In this document: positions 8,159 through 18,269 of the stretch, in pieces
Position numbering within the stretch: the stretch's first letter is position 1
Layout of the letters: each line of letters opens with the position of its first letter
Assembly (NCBI GenBank): GCA_963807005.1
Contig: CAWDZK010000005.1
Location: 434,001 to 498,000 of the forward strand
DNA from: CAWDZK01 sp963807005
GTDB taxonomy: Bacteria; Actinomycetota; Actinomycetes; JACCUZ01
Reading direction: 5' to 3'
Length of the DNA stretch: 64,000 bases
The notes under the pieces: generated by a model
What the model saw: the letters and a program-made list of their open reading frames with translations, nothing else
The model's database searches: none
Told to the model about the DNA's origin: nothing
Position numbers and translations under genes: made by a program

Positions 8159-9586
8159 TTGGTCGACCTCGGGGGTGTGGATGCGGTCGTCGTCGGCTCC
8201 GGCCCGAACGGGCTGGCCGCCGCCATCGCGCTCGCGCAGGCCGGCCGGTCGGTCACGGTCCTCGAGGCCGCCCCGACCGTGGGGGGAGGCTCGCGGACGG
8301 CCGAGTTGACGCTGCCCGGATACCGGCACGACGTCTGCTCGGCGGTCCACGCCCTGGCGCTGGTCTCGCCGTTCCTCCGCGACCTGCCGCTGGCCGAGCA
8401 CGGGCTCGAGCTGGTGCAGCCGGAGCTCGCGTTCGCCCACCCGCTCGACGACGGCTCGGCGGGGCTTGTCGCCCAGGACCTCGCGGCGACCGTCGACGGT
8501 CTCGGGTCGGACGGCCGGGCGTACCGGCGGCTGATGGAGCCCCTGGTACGTGAGGCCGACGGGCTCATGTACGAGCTCCTCGGCCCCCTGCGTCCGCCGC
8601 GGCACCCGATCGCGATGGCGCGGTTCGGACTGCGCGGCCTGCAGTCGGCACGGCGGCTGTCCGGGCGCTTCGAGGGCCCGCGGGCGAAGGCGGTGCTCGC
8701 CGGTGCCGCGGCCCACTCGATGCTGCGCCTCGACCGGGTCCCCAGCGGTGCGGTGGCGCTGGTGCTGATGACGGCGGCCCACTCCGTCGGCTGGCCGTTC
8801 GCCCGCGGCGGCTCCCAGGCGGTGGCCGACGCGCTGACGTCGTACCTGCGCTCCCTCGGCGGGACGGTCGTCACAGGACACCGGGTCGAGTCGCTCGACG
8901 AGCTCGACGACGCCGGCGCGGTGCTGCTCGACGTCACCCCCCGGCAGGTGCTGGCGATGGGCGCCCACCGGCTGCCGGCGCGCTACCTCCGCGGCCTGCG
9001 CCGGTACCGGTACGGGCCGGGGGTCTTCAAGGTCGACTGGGCGCTGAACGGACCGATCCCGTGGCTGGCCGACGGTGTGCGGCGCGCCGGGACGGTCCAC
9101 CTGGGCGGGACGTTCGAGGAGATCGCCGCGTCCGAGGCCGACGCGGTCGCCGGCAGGGTGTCGGAGCGGCCGTACGTCCTGCTCACGCAGCCGACCGTGG
9201 TCGACCCGACCCGGGCGCCGGAGGGCAAGCACGTCGGGTGGGCGTACTGCCACGTGCCGTCGGGCAGCACGGTCGACATGACCCAGCGGATCGAGGCCCA
9301 GGTGGAGCGGTTCGCGCCGGGCTTCCGCGACCTGGTGGTCGGCCGGGCGACGATGACCCCCGTCCAGGTCGAGGCGTACGACGAGAACTACGTCGGCGGC
9401 GACATCAACGGGGGCGTGCAGGACCTGCGGCAGCTGTTCACCCGGCCGATGGCCCGGCCGGTGCCGTACTCGACACCGGACCCGCGGGTCTGGCTGTGCT
9501 CGTCCTCGACCCCGCCGGGGGGAGGGGTGCACGGCATGTCCGGGTACCACGCGGCGCGGGCGCTGCTGCGTTCGCGGCGCCGGTAG
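8159..9586 (+). CDS. Phytoene-dehydrogenase-like FAD-dependent oxidoreductase
   Basis: A 475-aa flavoprotein. The N terminus has the dinucleotide-binding signature VVVGSGPNGLAAAIALAQAG followed by VLEA, and the C terminus has the FAD-closing motif PPGGGVHGMSGYHAA. This is the NAD(P)/FAD-dependent oxidoreductase family related to CrtI and amine oxidases; members act on diverse isoprenoid or unknown substrates. The TTG at 8159 gives the longest product; a GTG at 8177 would start right before the FAD motif. It follows the previous gene by only 7 bp. No carotenoid genes are nearby, so a carotenoid role is not supported. Confidence 0.8.
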   Translation: MVDLGGVDAVVVGSGPNGLAAAIALAQAGRSVTVLEAAPTVGGGSRTAELTLPGYRHDVCSAVHALALVSPFLRDLPLAEHGLELVQPELAFAHPLDDGSAGLVAQDLAATVDGLGSDGRAYRRLMEPLVREADGLMYELLGPLRPPRHPIAMARFGLRGLQSARRLSGRFEGPRAKAVLAGAAAHSMLRLDRVPSGAVALVLMTAAHSVGWPFARGGSQAVADALTSYLRSLGGTVVTGHRVESLDELDDAGAVLLDVTPRQVLAMGAHRLPARYLRGLRRYRYGPGVFKVDWALNGPIPWLADGVRRAGTVHLGGTFEEIAASEADAVAGRVSERPYVLLTQPTVVDPTRAPEGKHVGWAYCHVPSGSTVDMTQRIEAQVERFAPGFRDLVVGRATMTPVQVEAYDENYVGGDINGGVQDLRQLFTRPMARPVPYSTPDPRVWLCSSSTPPGGGVHGMSGYHAARALLRSRRR

Positions 9587-9597
9587 GCTCGACACCC

Positions 9598-10650
<1,053 letters not shown>

Positions 10651-10785
10651 GCCCGCCGCCACTCCCTGGCTGCGAGCCGCGACGCCCGCGCGTCCCGTCC
10701 CGCACCAGGCGTCCGACCAGACCGGCGGAACCTGCCCGGCCCGGCCCGGGCAGGGCGAACCCGCGGGCCCGACCGCGGCGAACCT

Positions 10786-10849
10786 GGACTGACCGTGCCC
10801 TGCAGGCCGCTGTCAGTCCGAGTTGATCACGTTTACGTGATCAACTCGG
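10786..10849 (+). repeat. 64-bp two-hairpin repeat, copy 1
   Basis: Two adjacent inverted repeats. The first has arms GGACTGAC (10786–10793) and GTCAGTCC (10812–10819) around a CCTGCAGG centre. The second has perfect 15-bp arms, CCGAGTTGATCACGT (10818–10832) and its complement (10835–10849), around TT. The reverse complement of 18270–18333 matches this copy over all 64 bp with only about six differences. It lies between convergent purM and the DUF3073 gene, where a bidirectional terminator is expected. Confidence 0.8.
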
Positions 10850-10903
10850 GCGCCGCGGGTGGCGGGTGGCTGGAGCGGTGGAGGGGAGGTGGATCTGGTG
10901 GGG

Positions 10904-11086
10904 TCAGCGGCTCTCGCCGGCTGCCCACTCGTCGTACTCGTCCTGTTCCGTCTCGGTCATGTCCGACCGGTCGACGGAACCGGATGCGAGCTCGCGTTGC
11001 AGCGCCGCAAAGTCTGTCCCCTGCGAGCTGTACTTCAGCTCGCGGGCGACCTTGGTCTGCTTCGCCTTGGCTCGGCCGCGCCCCAT
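10904..11086 (-). CDS. DUF3073 family small protein
   Basis: A 60-aa protein beginning MGRGRAKAKQTKVARELKY, the signature of the actinobacterial DUF3073 family. It has a basic N terminus and an acidic C terminus (TETEQDEYDEWA). Function is unknown. The gene sits between purM and the valine dehydrogenase gene, as in Streptomyces, and is transcribed towards purM. Confidence 0.9.
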   Translation of the reverse strand: MGRGRAKAKQTKVARELKYSSQGTDFAALQRELASGSVDRSDMTETEQDEYDEWAAGESR

Positions 11087-11233
11087 GGCTCGACCCCCTC
11101 ATGAGTCAACGGGGCGGCCAGCGCGTGGCGGCCCCGGGTTCAGTGTCTCTTCGTGGCCCCAACGGTACATGCCGCCGCGGCATTCCGGCATCCCGGCGAG
11201 CCGCCGACCCGGAGGTCGCTCGTGCCGCCGTGC

Positions 11234-12361
11234 CTACGCCTCGATCCGGGCCGCCCGGCCGGCCCGGCCCGCGCCCGCCATCCGCCGCTCGGCCAGCCGG
11301 TCGGCCGCGGCCGCGGGAGTGATCCCCTCGTCGGCAGCGGTGGCGAGCACCCGGGCGGTGGTCGCGAAGATCTCGCCGGCCTTGGCCCGGGCCCGATCGA
11401 AGGAGAACCCCTGCAGCTCGTCGGCGACCTGGATCACCCCGCCGGCGTTCACGCAGTAGTCCGGCGCGTAGAGGATGCCGCGGGCGGCCAGCTGGGCCTC
11501 GACGCCCGGGTGCGCCAGCTGGTTGTTCGCGCCGCCGCAGACGAGGCGGGCCGACAGCGTCGCGACCACGTCGTCGGTGAGCGCGTGGCCCAGCGCGCAC
11601 GGCGAGTAGACGTCCAGGTCGGCGGCGACCAGGGCGTCGGTGTCGGCGACCACCTGCACCGACGGGTGCGCGGCGGTGACCGCGGCCACGGCCGCCGGCG
11701 AGACGTCGGTGACCACGACGGTGGCACCGTCGTCGACCAGGTGCGCCGCCAGGTGACGTCCCACCTTGCCGACGCCGGCGATGCCGACGGTCCGGCCTGC
11801 CAGGGTCGGGCTGCCCCACAGGTGCTCGGCACCGGCGCGCATCCCCTGGAAGACGCCGTACGCCGTGAGCACCGACGAGTCCCCGGCGCCGCCGTTCTCG
11901 GGGGACCGCCCGGTCGCGTAGCGGGTCGCCCGCGACACGACGTCCATGTCCGCCACGTAGGTGCCGACGTCGCAGGCGGTGACGTACCGACCCCCCAGCC
12001 CGTCGAGGAAGCGGCCGTACGCCAGCAGCAGCGCCTCGGTCTTGTCGGTGGCCGGGTCGCCCACGATCACGGCCTTGCCGCCGCCGTGGTCGAGCCCGGC
12101 CAGCGCGTTCTTGTAGGCCATCGCGCGGGACAGCTCGAGCACGTCGGCCAGGGCGGCTGCCTCGTCGGCGTACGGGTAGAAGCGGGTGCCGCCCAGGGCC
12201 GGCCCCAGCGCGGTGGAGTAGATCCCGACGATGACGCGCAGCCCGGTCGCGTCGTCGGCGCCGAAGACCACCTGCTCGTGCGAGTGGGCGGAGCCGGGGT
12301 GCGGCCCGAAGACGGGGCCGCGGACCGGTCGGTGGGCACGGGTGTCGGGGCGCTGCGGCAC
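11234..12361 (-). CDS. vdh: Glu/Leu/Phe/Val dehydrogenase (probable valine dehydrogenase)
   Basis: A 375-aa NAD-dependent amino-acid dehydrogenase. It oxidatively deaminates a branched-chain amino acid to the 2-oxo acid, feeding branched acyl-CoA synthesis. Seen: GGTRFYPY near the N terminus, the catalytic region AMAYKNALAGLDHGGGKAVI with both lysines, and the Rossmann signature VGIAGVGKVGRHLAAHL followed by VVTDVSP. The C-terminal tail is rich in Arg and Ala. In Streptomyces the same position beside bldC holds vdh, which supports valine as substrate; leucine remains possible. Confidence 0.88.
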   Translation of the reverse strand: MPQRPDTRAHRPVRGPVFGPHPGSAHSHEQVVFGADDATGLRVIVGIYSTALGPALGGTRFYPYADEAAALADVLELSRAMAYKNALAGLDHGGGKAVIVGDPATDKTEALLLAYGRFLDGLGGRYVTACDVGTYVADMDVVSRATRYATGRSPENGGAGDSSVLTAYGVFQGMRAGAEHLWGSPTLAGRTVGIAGVGKVGRHLAAHLVDDGATVVVTDVSPAAVAAVTAAHPSVQVVADTDALVAADLDVYSPCALGHALTDDVVATLSARLVCGGANNQLAHPGVEAQLAARGILYAPDYCVNAGGVIQVADELQGFSFDRARAKAGEIFATTARVLATAADEGITPAAAADRLAERRMAGAGRAGRAARIEA

Positions 12362-12392
12362 CCGCTCACCCTACGAGCCGTAGGGTCGACCC

Positions 12393-13262
12393 GTGCCGCG
12401 ACGTCAGGGCCTGCTGCCCCACCCGTACGCCGCCTACCTGCGGGTGTACGAGCCGCTGGCCGCGTTCGCCGACGACGAGCGGGCGCGCTGGACCGAGTAC
12501 GCGCAGGACACCGCCCGCGCGGTGGCCCGGGCCGAGCGGCTGGACGCCGAGCACCGCACCGCGCTGGCCGGCGTGCTCTCGGTGCCCCCGCGGCCGGTGC
12601 CCACCGACGAGGAGCGCGAGGCGTTCGTGCTCGAGGTCGACGGGGTCCCGCACGTCTGCCCGGTGCAGACCCGGCTGCGGTCGTGGGTCGCGCTCGGCCA
12701 GTTCCGCGACGGCCTGCCCGACTCGGTGCTGCACGCCTTCGTCCCGCCCGCGTCGCTGGAGCGCGCGGAGGCCGACCACCGGGCCTGGGGGGAGGCCGAG
12801 GTGGGCTCGGCGCTGCGGATCCTCACCGCCACCTGGTCGGTGCCGCTGCCGTGGTTCGTGCCGTTCGCACCCGCCGACCGGATCCCGGCGGAGGAGTCCG
12901 CCGGGGTGTCGACGGTCGTGCCCACGGTGGTGCACCGCACCCGGATGTCGGCCGCACGGCGCCGGGTCGCCCGGGCCCTGCGCACCCTCACCCGCCACCT
13001 CGGCGACGTCGACGTGGTCGAGGAGGTCGAGGAGCTGGCCCGCTGGCTCGAGGAGTTCCACGCCCGCTCCTGGCTGGAGCTGGACTACGCAGGGCTGGCC
13101 CGGCTGCTCGGACCGGACGGCGTCGACTCGGACACCTCGGTCGCCGACGTCGCGGCGTCGGTGGCCGCGCTCGGCGCCGGTGACGAGGAGCAGGCGCTGC
13201 TCACGTACCGGACGGTGGCGGACCGCTGGGCCGGCGTGGCGGCCCTGGAGCACGCGAACTGA
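12393..13262 (+). CDS. Conserved actinobacterial hypothetical protein of the bldC neighbourhood
   Basis: A 289-aa soluble protein from GTG 12393. It has no signal peptide, no clear transmembrane segment and no motif I recognise. Noted features are an Arg- and Glu-rich N-terminal helix (residues 1–50), WSVPLPWFVPFAP in the middle and a helical acidic stretch EEVEELARWLEEFHARSW. It is divergent from vdh with about 30 bp between starts, and it precedes bldC; a gene in the same position exists in Streptomyces. Function unknown. Confidence 0.7.
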   Translation: MPRRQGLLPHPYAAYLRVYEPLAAFADDERARWTEYAQDTARAVARAERLDAEHRTALAGVLSVPPRPVPTDEEREAFVLEVDGVPHVCPVQTRLRSWVALGQFRDGLPDSVLHAFVPPASLERAEADHRAWGEAEVGSALRILTATWSVPLPWFVPFAPADRIPAEESAGVSTVVPTVVHRTRMSAARRRVARALRTLTRHLGDVDVVEEVEELARWLEEFHARSWLELDYAGLARLLGPDGVDSDTSVADVAASVAALGAGDEEQALLTYRTVADRWAGVAALEHAN

Positions 13263-13396
13263 GGGACGCCCTCCGACTACGGACAGCAACCACCGGTCGC
13301 ACTCTCTCGGTGTCGGGTGCTCCTCCGCACGCTCAGCCGGTCACGCTGTGCCACCCATGCGGGTGCCCGGCCTAGTCCCGCGTGGCCATACCAGAC

Positions 13397-13414
13397 ATGG
13401 CCCGTTCGGGCCAT
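13397..13414. promoter_or_regulatory. Inverted repeat upstream of bldC
   Basis: A perfect ATGGCCCG-TT-CGGGCCAT inverted repeat 87 bp before the bldC start, inside a 238-bp non-coding leader. It could be an operator or a short RNA hairpin in the bldC 5' region. No regulator is assigned. Confidence 0.4.
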
Positions 13415-13500
13415 TTCGGACATCCCGCCCAACGGGCACCATTGTCGGAGAGATCCGGGGACTCTCGGACCTACCCATCGAGGCTGAAGGAAACGGCCCC

Positions 13501-13707
13501 ATGACGACGCGAACCCCTGACGCCGAGCCGCTGCTGACCCCTGCCGAGGTCGCGACGATGTTCCGGGTCGACCCCAAGACCGTGACTCGCTGGGCGAAGG
13601 CCGGCAAGCTCACCTCGATCCGCACCCTGGGCGGCCACCGCCGCTACCGCGAGTCCGAGGTGCGCGCGCTGCTGGCCGGGATCCCGACCCAGCGCGCCGA
13701 CGGCTGA
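13501..13707 (+). CDS. bldC: Developmental transcriptional regulator BldC (small MerR-like HTH protein)
   Basis: A 68-aa protein that is essentially one winged-helix DNA-binding domain: LLTPAEVATMFRVDP, then KTVTRWAKAGKLTSIRTLGG, then HRRYRESEVRALLAG. It has no effector domain, as known for BldC. In Streptomyces BldC binds head-to-tail on direct repeats and delays differentiation; orthologues occur across Actinobacteria. The ATG at 13501 was chosen because it gives the standard family length; the open frame reaches further upstream without family similarity. Confidence 0.95.
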   Translation: MTTRTPDAEPLLTPAEVATMFRVDPKTVTRWAKAGKLTSIRTLGGHRRYRESEVRALLAGIPTQRADG

Positions 13708-14106
13708 CCACCCCCTCCCGAGACCACCGCCTGAGACGACGCCGGCCGAGCCCACGCCGGCTGAGACCACGGCGGCGGGCCGAAGGACCAGACCCGACGT
13801 CCGCGGTCGGCTGACCTGACTCTTCCGCCCCACCGGCCCACCGGCACCGGCCCACCGGCCCGCTGAGGCGGGCCCGGTGTGCTTCCTCCGCACGCCGCAC
13901 CGCACCGCCCGGCAGCACGGGCGGTGCGGTGTCGCGCTGTCGGCGGCGGTTGCCGTCGCCCTCGTCGGCGCGCCCGCAAGCGCCCTGCAAGAAGACCGCC
14001 AGTGCAGCGGTGCACCCTGTCCGGGACCGCGGCAGCCGCGCGGGGAAACCCGGCTGCGCTGCCCGGGCCGCCGGAGTAGCCTCCGGCGCCACCGGAAGGA
14101 GAGGTG
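13708..14106. other. 399-bp intergenic region with short GC repeats and a terminator
   Basis: No convincing gene. The stretch at 13828–13860 repeats CCACCGG(C) units, and a GC hairpin follows at 13857–13874. An open frame at 13877–14107 has no usable ribosome-binding site or recognisable similarity. The end of the region holds GGAAGGAGAG, the ribosome-binding site of the LysE-family gene. Confidence 0.5.
13857..13874 (+). terminator. Likely terminator after bldC
   Basis: GGCCCGC-TGAG-GCGGGCC forms a perfect 7-bp GC stem with a four-base loop, extendable with a bulge to ACCG...CGGT on both sides. No T-tract follows, as is common in high-GC actinobacteria. Confidence 0.55.
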
Positions 14107-14763
14107 ATGGTCACCACCGGCTCGGTGCTGCTGTTCGTCGCCGCCAGCATCCCGCTGATCCTGTTCCCGGGGCCGTCCGTGGCGTTCATCCTCGCCACCG
14201 CGCTGCGGTCCGGCCGCCGGTCCGGGCTGGCGGCCACGGCCGGGGTCGAGACCGGCTACCTCGTGCACGTCCTGGGCGCGGTCGTCGGCCTCTCCGCGGT
14301 GGTCGCTGCGAGTGCGCAGGCCTTCGCCGTCGTCAAGGTGCTCGGTGCCGCCTGGCTCGCGGTGCTCGCCGTGCTGTCCCTGCGCAGCGCCCGAAGGGCC
14401 GGCGACACGACCCTGGCGGGCGTGCGGGCCGCCGGGCCGGGGCGCGCGGGGTCGCGGCCGTCCTTCGCGCGCGGCCTGCTGGTGGGGGCGCTGAACCCCA
14501 AGACCGCGGTGTTCTACCTCGCCTTCCTGCCCCAGTTCGTCACCGACGCCGGCGGGCCGGCCTGGGCCCAGCTGCTCGTGCTCGGGCTGCTCTTCATCGT
14601 GCTGGCCGCCTGCTTCGACTCGTGCTGGGCGCTGGCCGGCGACCGGCTGCGCACCGTCCTGCCCGCGGTCCGGATGCGCATCGTGGACCGGGTGTCGGCC
14701 GGTGTCTACGCCGTGCTCGCCGCCGTGCTGCTCAGCGCCCGCCGGGCCCATGCTGTCGGTTGA
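14107..14763 (+). CDS. LysE/RhtB-family amino-acid exporter
   Basis: A 218-aa inner-membrane translocator of the LysE superfamily. It has about five to six transmembrane helices. The N-terminal PGPSVAFILATAL motif is diagnostic (family PGP.....). A central GLLVGALNPKTAVFYLAFLPQF segment is also typical (NPK motif). Family members export amino acids or related metabolites. GGAAGGAGAG precedes the ATG at 14107; a GTG at 14104 is an alternative. Its end overlaps the start of the downstream regulator. Confidence 0.9.
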   Translation: MVTTGSVLLFVAASIPLILFPGPSVAFILATALRSGRRSGLAATAGVETGYLVHVLGAVVGLSAVVAASAQAFAVVKVLGAAWLAVLAVLSLRSARRAGDTTLAGVRAAGPGRAGSRPSFARGLLVGALNPKTAVFYLAFLPQFVTDAGGPAWAQLLVLGLLFIVLAACFDSCWALAGDRLRTVLPAVRMRIVDRVSAGVYAVLAAVLLSARRAHAVG

Positions 14764-17700
14764 TGCGCCGGCCCGGCCCGAGCCGGCCGGGATCGCGGCG
14801 GGCTCCGCGCCCGCCGTCCGGCTCGCCGTCCTCGGGTCGCTGACCGCCGCGGACGCCGCGGGTGGCCGCCTCGACCTCGGCGGGCCGCGGCAGCGCGCGG
14901 TGCTCGCCGTCCTGGCCATCGCGCACGGCCGGGTGGTGGCTACCGACCGGATCATCGACGACCTCTGGCGCGGCGAGCCGTCGCCGAAGGCGATGGGGTC
15001 GCTGCAGGCCTACGTCTCGCACCTGCGACGCGCCCTCGAGCCGGACCGCCCGCCCCGCGCGCCGGCCACCGTTCTGGTCAGTGCCTCGCCGGGCTACGCC
15101 CTGCACCTGCCCACCGAGGCGGTCGACGCCTGGCAGTTCGAGGCGCTGGTGCGCGAGGCGATGGCCCGCTGCGACGCCGACCCCGCCGGGGCGGCGGCGC
15201 TGCTGGACCGGGCGCTCGGGCTGTGGCGCGGTGACGCCTACGCGGGCTTCCTGGACGAGGACTGGGCCGCCCCCGAGTCGGCCCGGCTGGCCGGCCTGCA
15301 CGCCGCTGCCGTCGAGGCCCGCGCGGACGCGCTGCTCGCTCTCGGCCGGCCGGCCGAGGTGGTGCCCGACCTCGAACGGCAGGTGCGCACGCACCCGCTG
15401 CGCGAGGACGCCTGGCGGCTGCTCGGCCTGGCGCTGTACCGCAGCGGACGCCAGGGGGACGCGCTTGCCGCCCTGCGCGCCGCCCGCGCGCAGCTCGCCG
15501 AGGAGCTCGGCGTCGACCCCGGTCCGGCGCTGAGCCGGCTGGAGGCTGCCGTGCTCGCCCAGTCGCCCGAGCTGGACTGGGCCGCACCCCCCGCCGGACC
15601 TTCGGTCGCGCCCCTCGGGCCGGTCGCACCCGTCGCACCGGTCGCTCAGGTCGCCCCGTCCCGGCCCGACGGGCCGCCGGCTCGGCCCGAGCCGGGACCT
15701 GCCGAGCACGCCCGGACCGACGGGGAACGCTTCGTGGGCCGGGCGGTCGAGCTTGCCGAGCTGGCCGCTGCCGCGGCCCGCGCGCGGGGCCGCGACGGTG
15801 GTGGCCCTCAGGTGGTGCCGGTGCTGGTCTCGGGCGATCCGGGGGAGGGAAAGTCCGCGCTGCTGGGCGCCGCGGCCGCTCGGCTCGCGAGCGAGGGGTG
15901 GCAGGTCGCGTGGGGCCGCTGCCCGGAGGTCGAGGGTGCGCCCGCCGCCTGGCCGTGGGCCGAGCTGTTGCGTGCCCTCGCCGCGCACCGCCCGCCGTCG
16001 CCGGAGCTCGCCGAGGTCCTGGCGCCGCTGCTCGACGACGCTGCGACCCGGCCGACCGGTCCGGACGCGGTGGCGCAGCGCTTCTACCTGCACCGCGCCG
16101 TCGGCGGCTACCTGGCGCAGGTGGCCGCCGACGCTCCGCTGCTGCTGCTGCTCGACGACCTGCACCGCGCGGACCCCGAGTCGTTGGACCTGCTCACCGC
16201 GGTCGTCGAGCAGGTGCACCGGCAGCCGGTGGTGCTGGTGGCGGCCTACCGCGGGCAGGAGGTCGAGGCACCGGTGGCGGCTGCCCTGACCACCCTCGTC
16301 CCCCGCACCCCGGTCCGCCTCCAGCTCGACGGCCTCGGCGCGGCGGAGGTGACCGAGCTGGTGGCGCAGCTGTCCGGCGCCGAGGTCGAGGGCGGCGTCG
16401 CCGCCGCGATCATGGACCGGACCGGCGGCAACCCGTTCTACGTGCGGGAGACCGCCCGGCTGCTGGCCAGTGAGGGCGGCCTGGTCGCGGTGTCGGAGGT
16501 CCCCGCCGGCGTCCGTGACGTGATCCGGCGCCGGGTCGCCCGGCTGCCCGCGCACGCCCAGACCGTCCTCCGGCTGGCCGCGGTCATCGGCCGGGACGTC
16601 GACGTCGACGTGCTGCTCGGTGCCGACGACACCGACGAGGAAGCCGCGCTGGACGCCGTCGAGGCGGGTGTCATGGCGGGGCTGCTGCTGGAGCCGGCGA
16701 CCGGCCGGCTGCGCTTCGCCCACGCGCTGGTCCGCGACACGCTGTACGACGACGTGTCGCGGCTGCGGCGCTCGCGGCTGCACGCCCGGATCGCCGACGT
16801 GATGGAGGCGCTGGGGTCCACGGACTACGCCGGGCTGACCCACCACCTGCACTGCGCCGGGTCACCGGTCAGCACGGCCAAGGCGGTCGGCTACGCGGTG
16901 CGGGCGGCCGAGCAGGCCGAGGCCCGGTCGGCCCTGACGACCGCCATCGAGCTGTGGGAGCAGGCGGTCGAGCTGCACACCCGGATCCCGGACGCCGACC
17001 GGACCGAGCGGGTCGAGCTGATGCTGCGGCTGGTCCGGGCCCACGGCAACGCCGGGGGACTGCGGCTGCGGGACGCCCTGCACCGCGCCATCGAGGCGGC
17101 CGCGGCGACCGGTGACCCGATGCTGGTCGCGCGGGCGGTCACCGCCTGGGACGGCGCCATCTTCTGGAGCCAGCACGTCTACGGGGCCACCGACCTGAAG
17201 CTGCTGGAGTGGATCGCGGTCGCGCTGGCCGAGGTGCCGGATTCCGAGGTGGGGCTGCGGGCCCGGCTGCTGGCCTGCCGGGCGCTGGAGCTGGAGGGCT
17301 CCGACGACCACGACGGGTTCGAGTCCGCCCAGCAGGCGGTGGCCCTGGCCCGGGTCGTCCCGGAGGACGGCCGGGCCCTGGCGTTCGCGCTGATGTCGCT
17401 GCTCGTGCACCTGCGAGGGCCGCGGTTGACCGAGGACCGGGCCACCGTGATCGACGAGCTGCACGACGTGGCCGAACGTCACCGGCTCGGCGGGTTCCAC
17501 ACCCTGGCGCACTACCTGCTCTTCGACTACTGGTTCGCCCGCGGCGACGTCGAGCAGGCTCACGTCCACCAGCGCGGCGCGGTCCGGCTGGCGCGCGACC
17601 TGCACCAGCGGGACGCGGTGCTGGCGAACGAGTTCCTCGCGCCGCTGCTGTCGCTGGTGCACGGCGACTACGACGCCGCCGAGTCGGCGTACGACGCGCT

Positions 17701-18229
17701 GCTGGACGAGTTCGAGCGCGCCGGGGCGCCGCAGTCCGGGATGCGGTGGGCCTGCCCCTTCACCGTGCGGCACGCGCAGGGCCGGCTCGCCGAGACCGTC
17801 GAGGCGACCCGCCGGGCGGCCGAGACGATCCCGGCGGCCGGCCAGCCGTCCCTGGTCCGGGCCCTGCTGGCGGCCGGCGAGGTCGACGAGGCCCGGGCCC
17901 TGTGGCACCGGCTGCCGCCGCAGCGCCCGGACGAGTTCTGGCAGTTCTTCATGGTCCTGCGGGCCGAGTCGGCGGTGCTGCTCGGCGACGACACGTTCGC
18001 GGCCGAGGCGTACGACGCGCTGCTGCCGTTCAGCGGCTGGCTGGCCGGCGGCGAAGGGGCCGTCTTCGCGCTGGGGCCGGTGGACGCCACGCTGGGCTGG
18101 CTGGCCGAGCACCTCGGCCGGCCTGCGGACGCCCGGCGGCACTGGGCCGCGTCGCGGCAGATGGCCGCCGAGATCGGCTGGCGGCAGCGGGTCGCCGAGG
18201 CCGACGCCGCCCTCGCCCGCCTCACCTGA
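14750..18229 (+). CDS. SARP/BTAD-type regulator fused to an AAA ATPase and TPR-like region
   Basis: A protein of about 1159 aa with three parts. (1) Residues 20–110 form an OmpR-type winged helix (VRLAVLGSLTA, GGPRQRAVLAVLA, LQAYVSHLRRALEPD). (2) Residues 115–265 form a BTAD domain (EALVREAM, LWRGDAYAGF, HPLREDAWRLLGLALYRSGRQ, LGVDPGPAL). (3) A P-loop ATPase has Walker A GDPGEGKS and Walker B LLLLLDDLH, followed by a long helical TPR-like C terminus. This layout is that of large SARP regulators that activate secondary-metabolism or stress genes. A Pro/Ala-rich linker joins BTAD to the ATPase. ATG 14750 overlaps the exporter stop, so the pair may be co-transcribed. No biosynthetic cluster is adjacent. 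Confidence 0.88.
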   Translation: MLSVDAPARPEPAGIAAGSAPAVRLAVLGSLTAADAAGGRLDLGGPRQRAVLAVLAIAHGRVVATDRIIDDLWRGEPSPKAMGSLQAYVSHLRRALEPDRPPRAPATVLVSASPGYALHLPTEAVDAWQFEALVREAMARCDADPAGAAALLDRALGLWRGDAYAGFLDEDWAAPESARLAGLHAAAVEARADALLALGRPAEVVPDLERQVRTHPLREDAWRLLGLALYRSGRQGDALAALRAARAQLAEELGVDPGPALSRLEAAVLAQSPELDWAAPPAGPSVAPLGPVAPVAPVAQVAPSRPDGPPARPEPGPAEHARTDGERFVGRAVELAELAAAAARARGRDGGGPQVVPVLVSGDPGEGKSALLGAAAARLASEGWQVAWGRCPEVEGAPAAWPWAELLRALAAHRPPSPELAEVLAPLLDDAATRPTGPDAVAQRFYLHRAVGGYLAQVAADAPLLLLLDDLHRADPESLDLLTAVVEQVHRQPVVLVAAYRGQEVEAPVAAALTTLVPRTPVRLQLDGLGAAEVTELVAQLSGAEVEGGVAAAIMDRTGGNPFYVRETARLLASEGGLVAVSEVPAGVRDVIRRRVARLPAHAQTVLRLAAVIGRDVDVDVLLGADDTDEEAALDAVEAGVMAGLLLEPATGRLRFAHALVRDTLYDDVSRLRRSRLHARIADVMEALGSTDYAGLTHHLHCAGSPVSTAKAVGYAVRAAEQAEARSALTTAIELWEQAVELHTRIPDADRTERVELMLRLVRAHGNAGGLRLRDALHRAIEAAAATGDPMLVARAVTAWDGAIFWSQHVYGATDLKLLEWIAVALAEVPDSEVGLRARLLACRALELEGSDDHDGFESAQQAVALARVVPEDGRALAFALMSLLVHLRGPRLTEDRATVIDELHDVAERHRLGGFHTLAHYLLFDYWFARGDVEQAHVHQRGAVRLARDLHQRDAVLANEFLAPLLSLVHGDYDAAESAYDALLDEFERAGAPQSGMRWACPFTVRHAQGRLAETVEATRRAAETIPAAGQPSLVRALLAAGEVDEARALWHRLPPQRPDEFWQFFMVLRAESAVLLGDDTFAAEAYDALLPFSGWLAGGEGAVFALGPVDATLGWLAEHLGRPADARRHWAASRQMAAEIGWRQRVAEADAALARLT

Positions 18230-18269
18230 CCCCAGGCCGGTAGCCCCCGCTACCCGTCGCCCCGCCCCG

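Noticed and set aside
8159..9586. Carotenoid biosynthesis gene (crtI)
   Set aside because: The protein is in the CrtI-like superfamily, but no phytoene synthase or other carotenoid gene is nearby and many homologues have other substrates.
13877..14107. Open frame of 76 codons before the LysE gene with a signal-peptide-like stretch
   Set aside because: No ribosome-binding site or recognisable family, odd Arg/Pro-rich remainder, and it overlaps the bldC terminator region.
14750..18229. SARP regulator as evidence of an antibiotic gene cluster
   Set aside because: Neighbours are an exporter, an intergenic repeat region and a PCuAC-like lipoprotein; no biosynthetic enzymes are adjacent.
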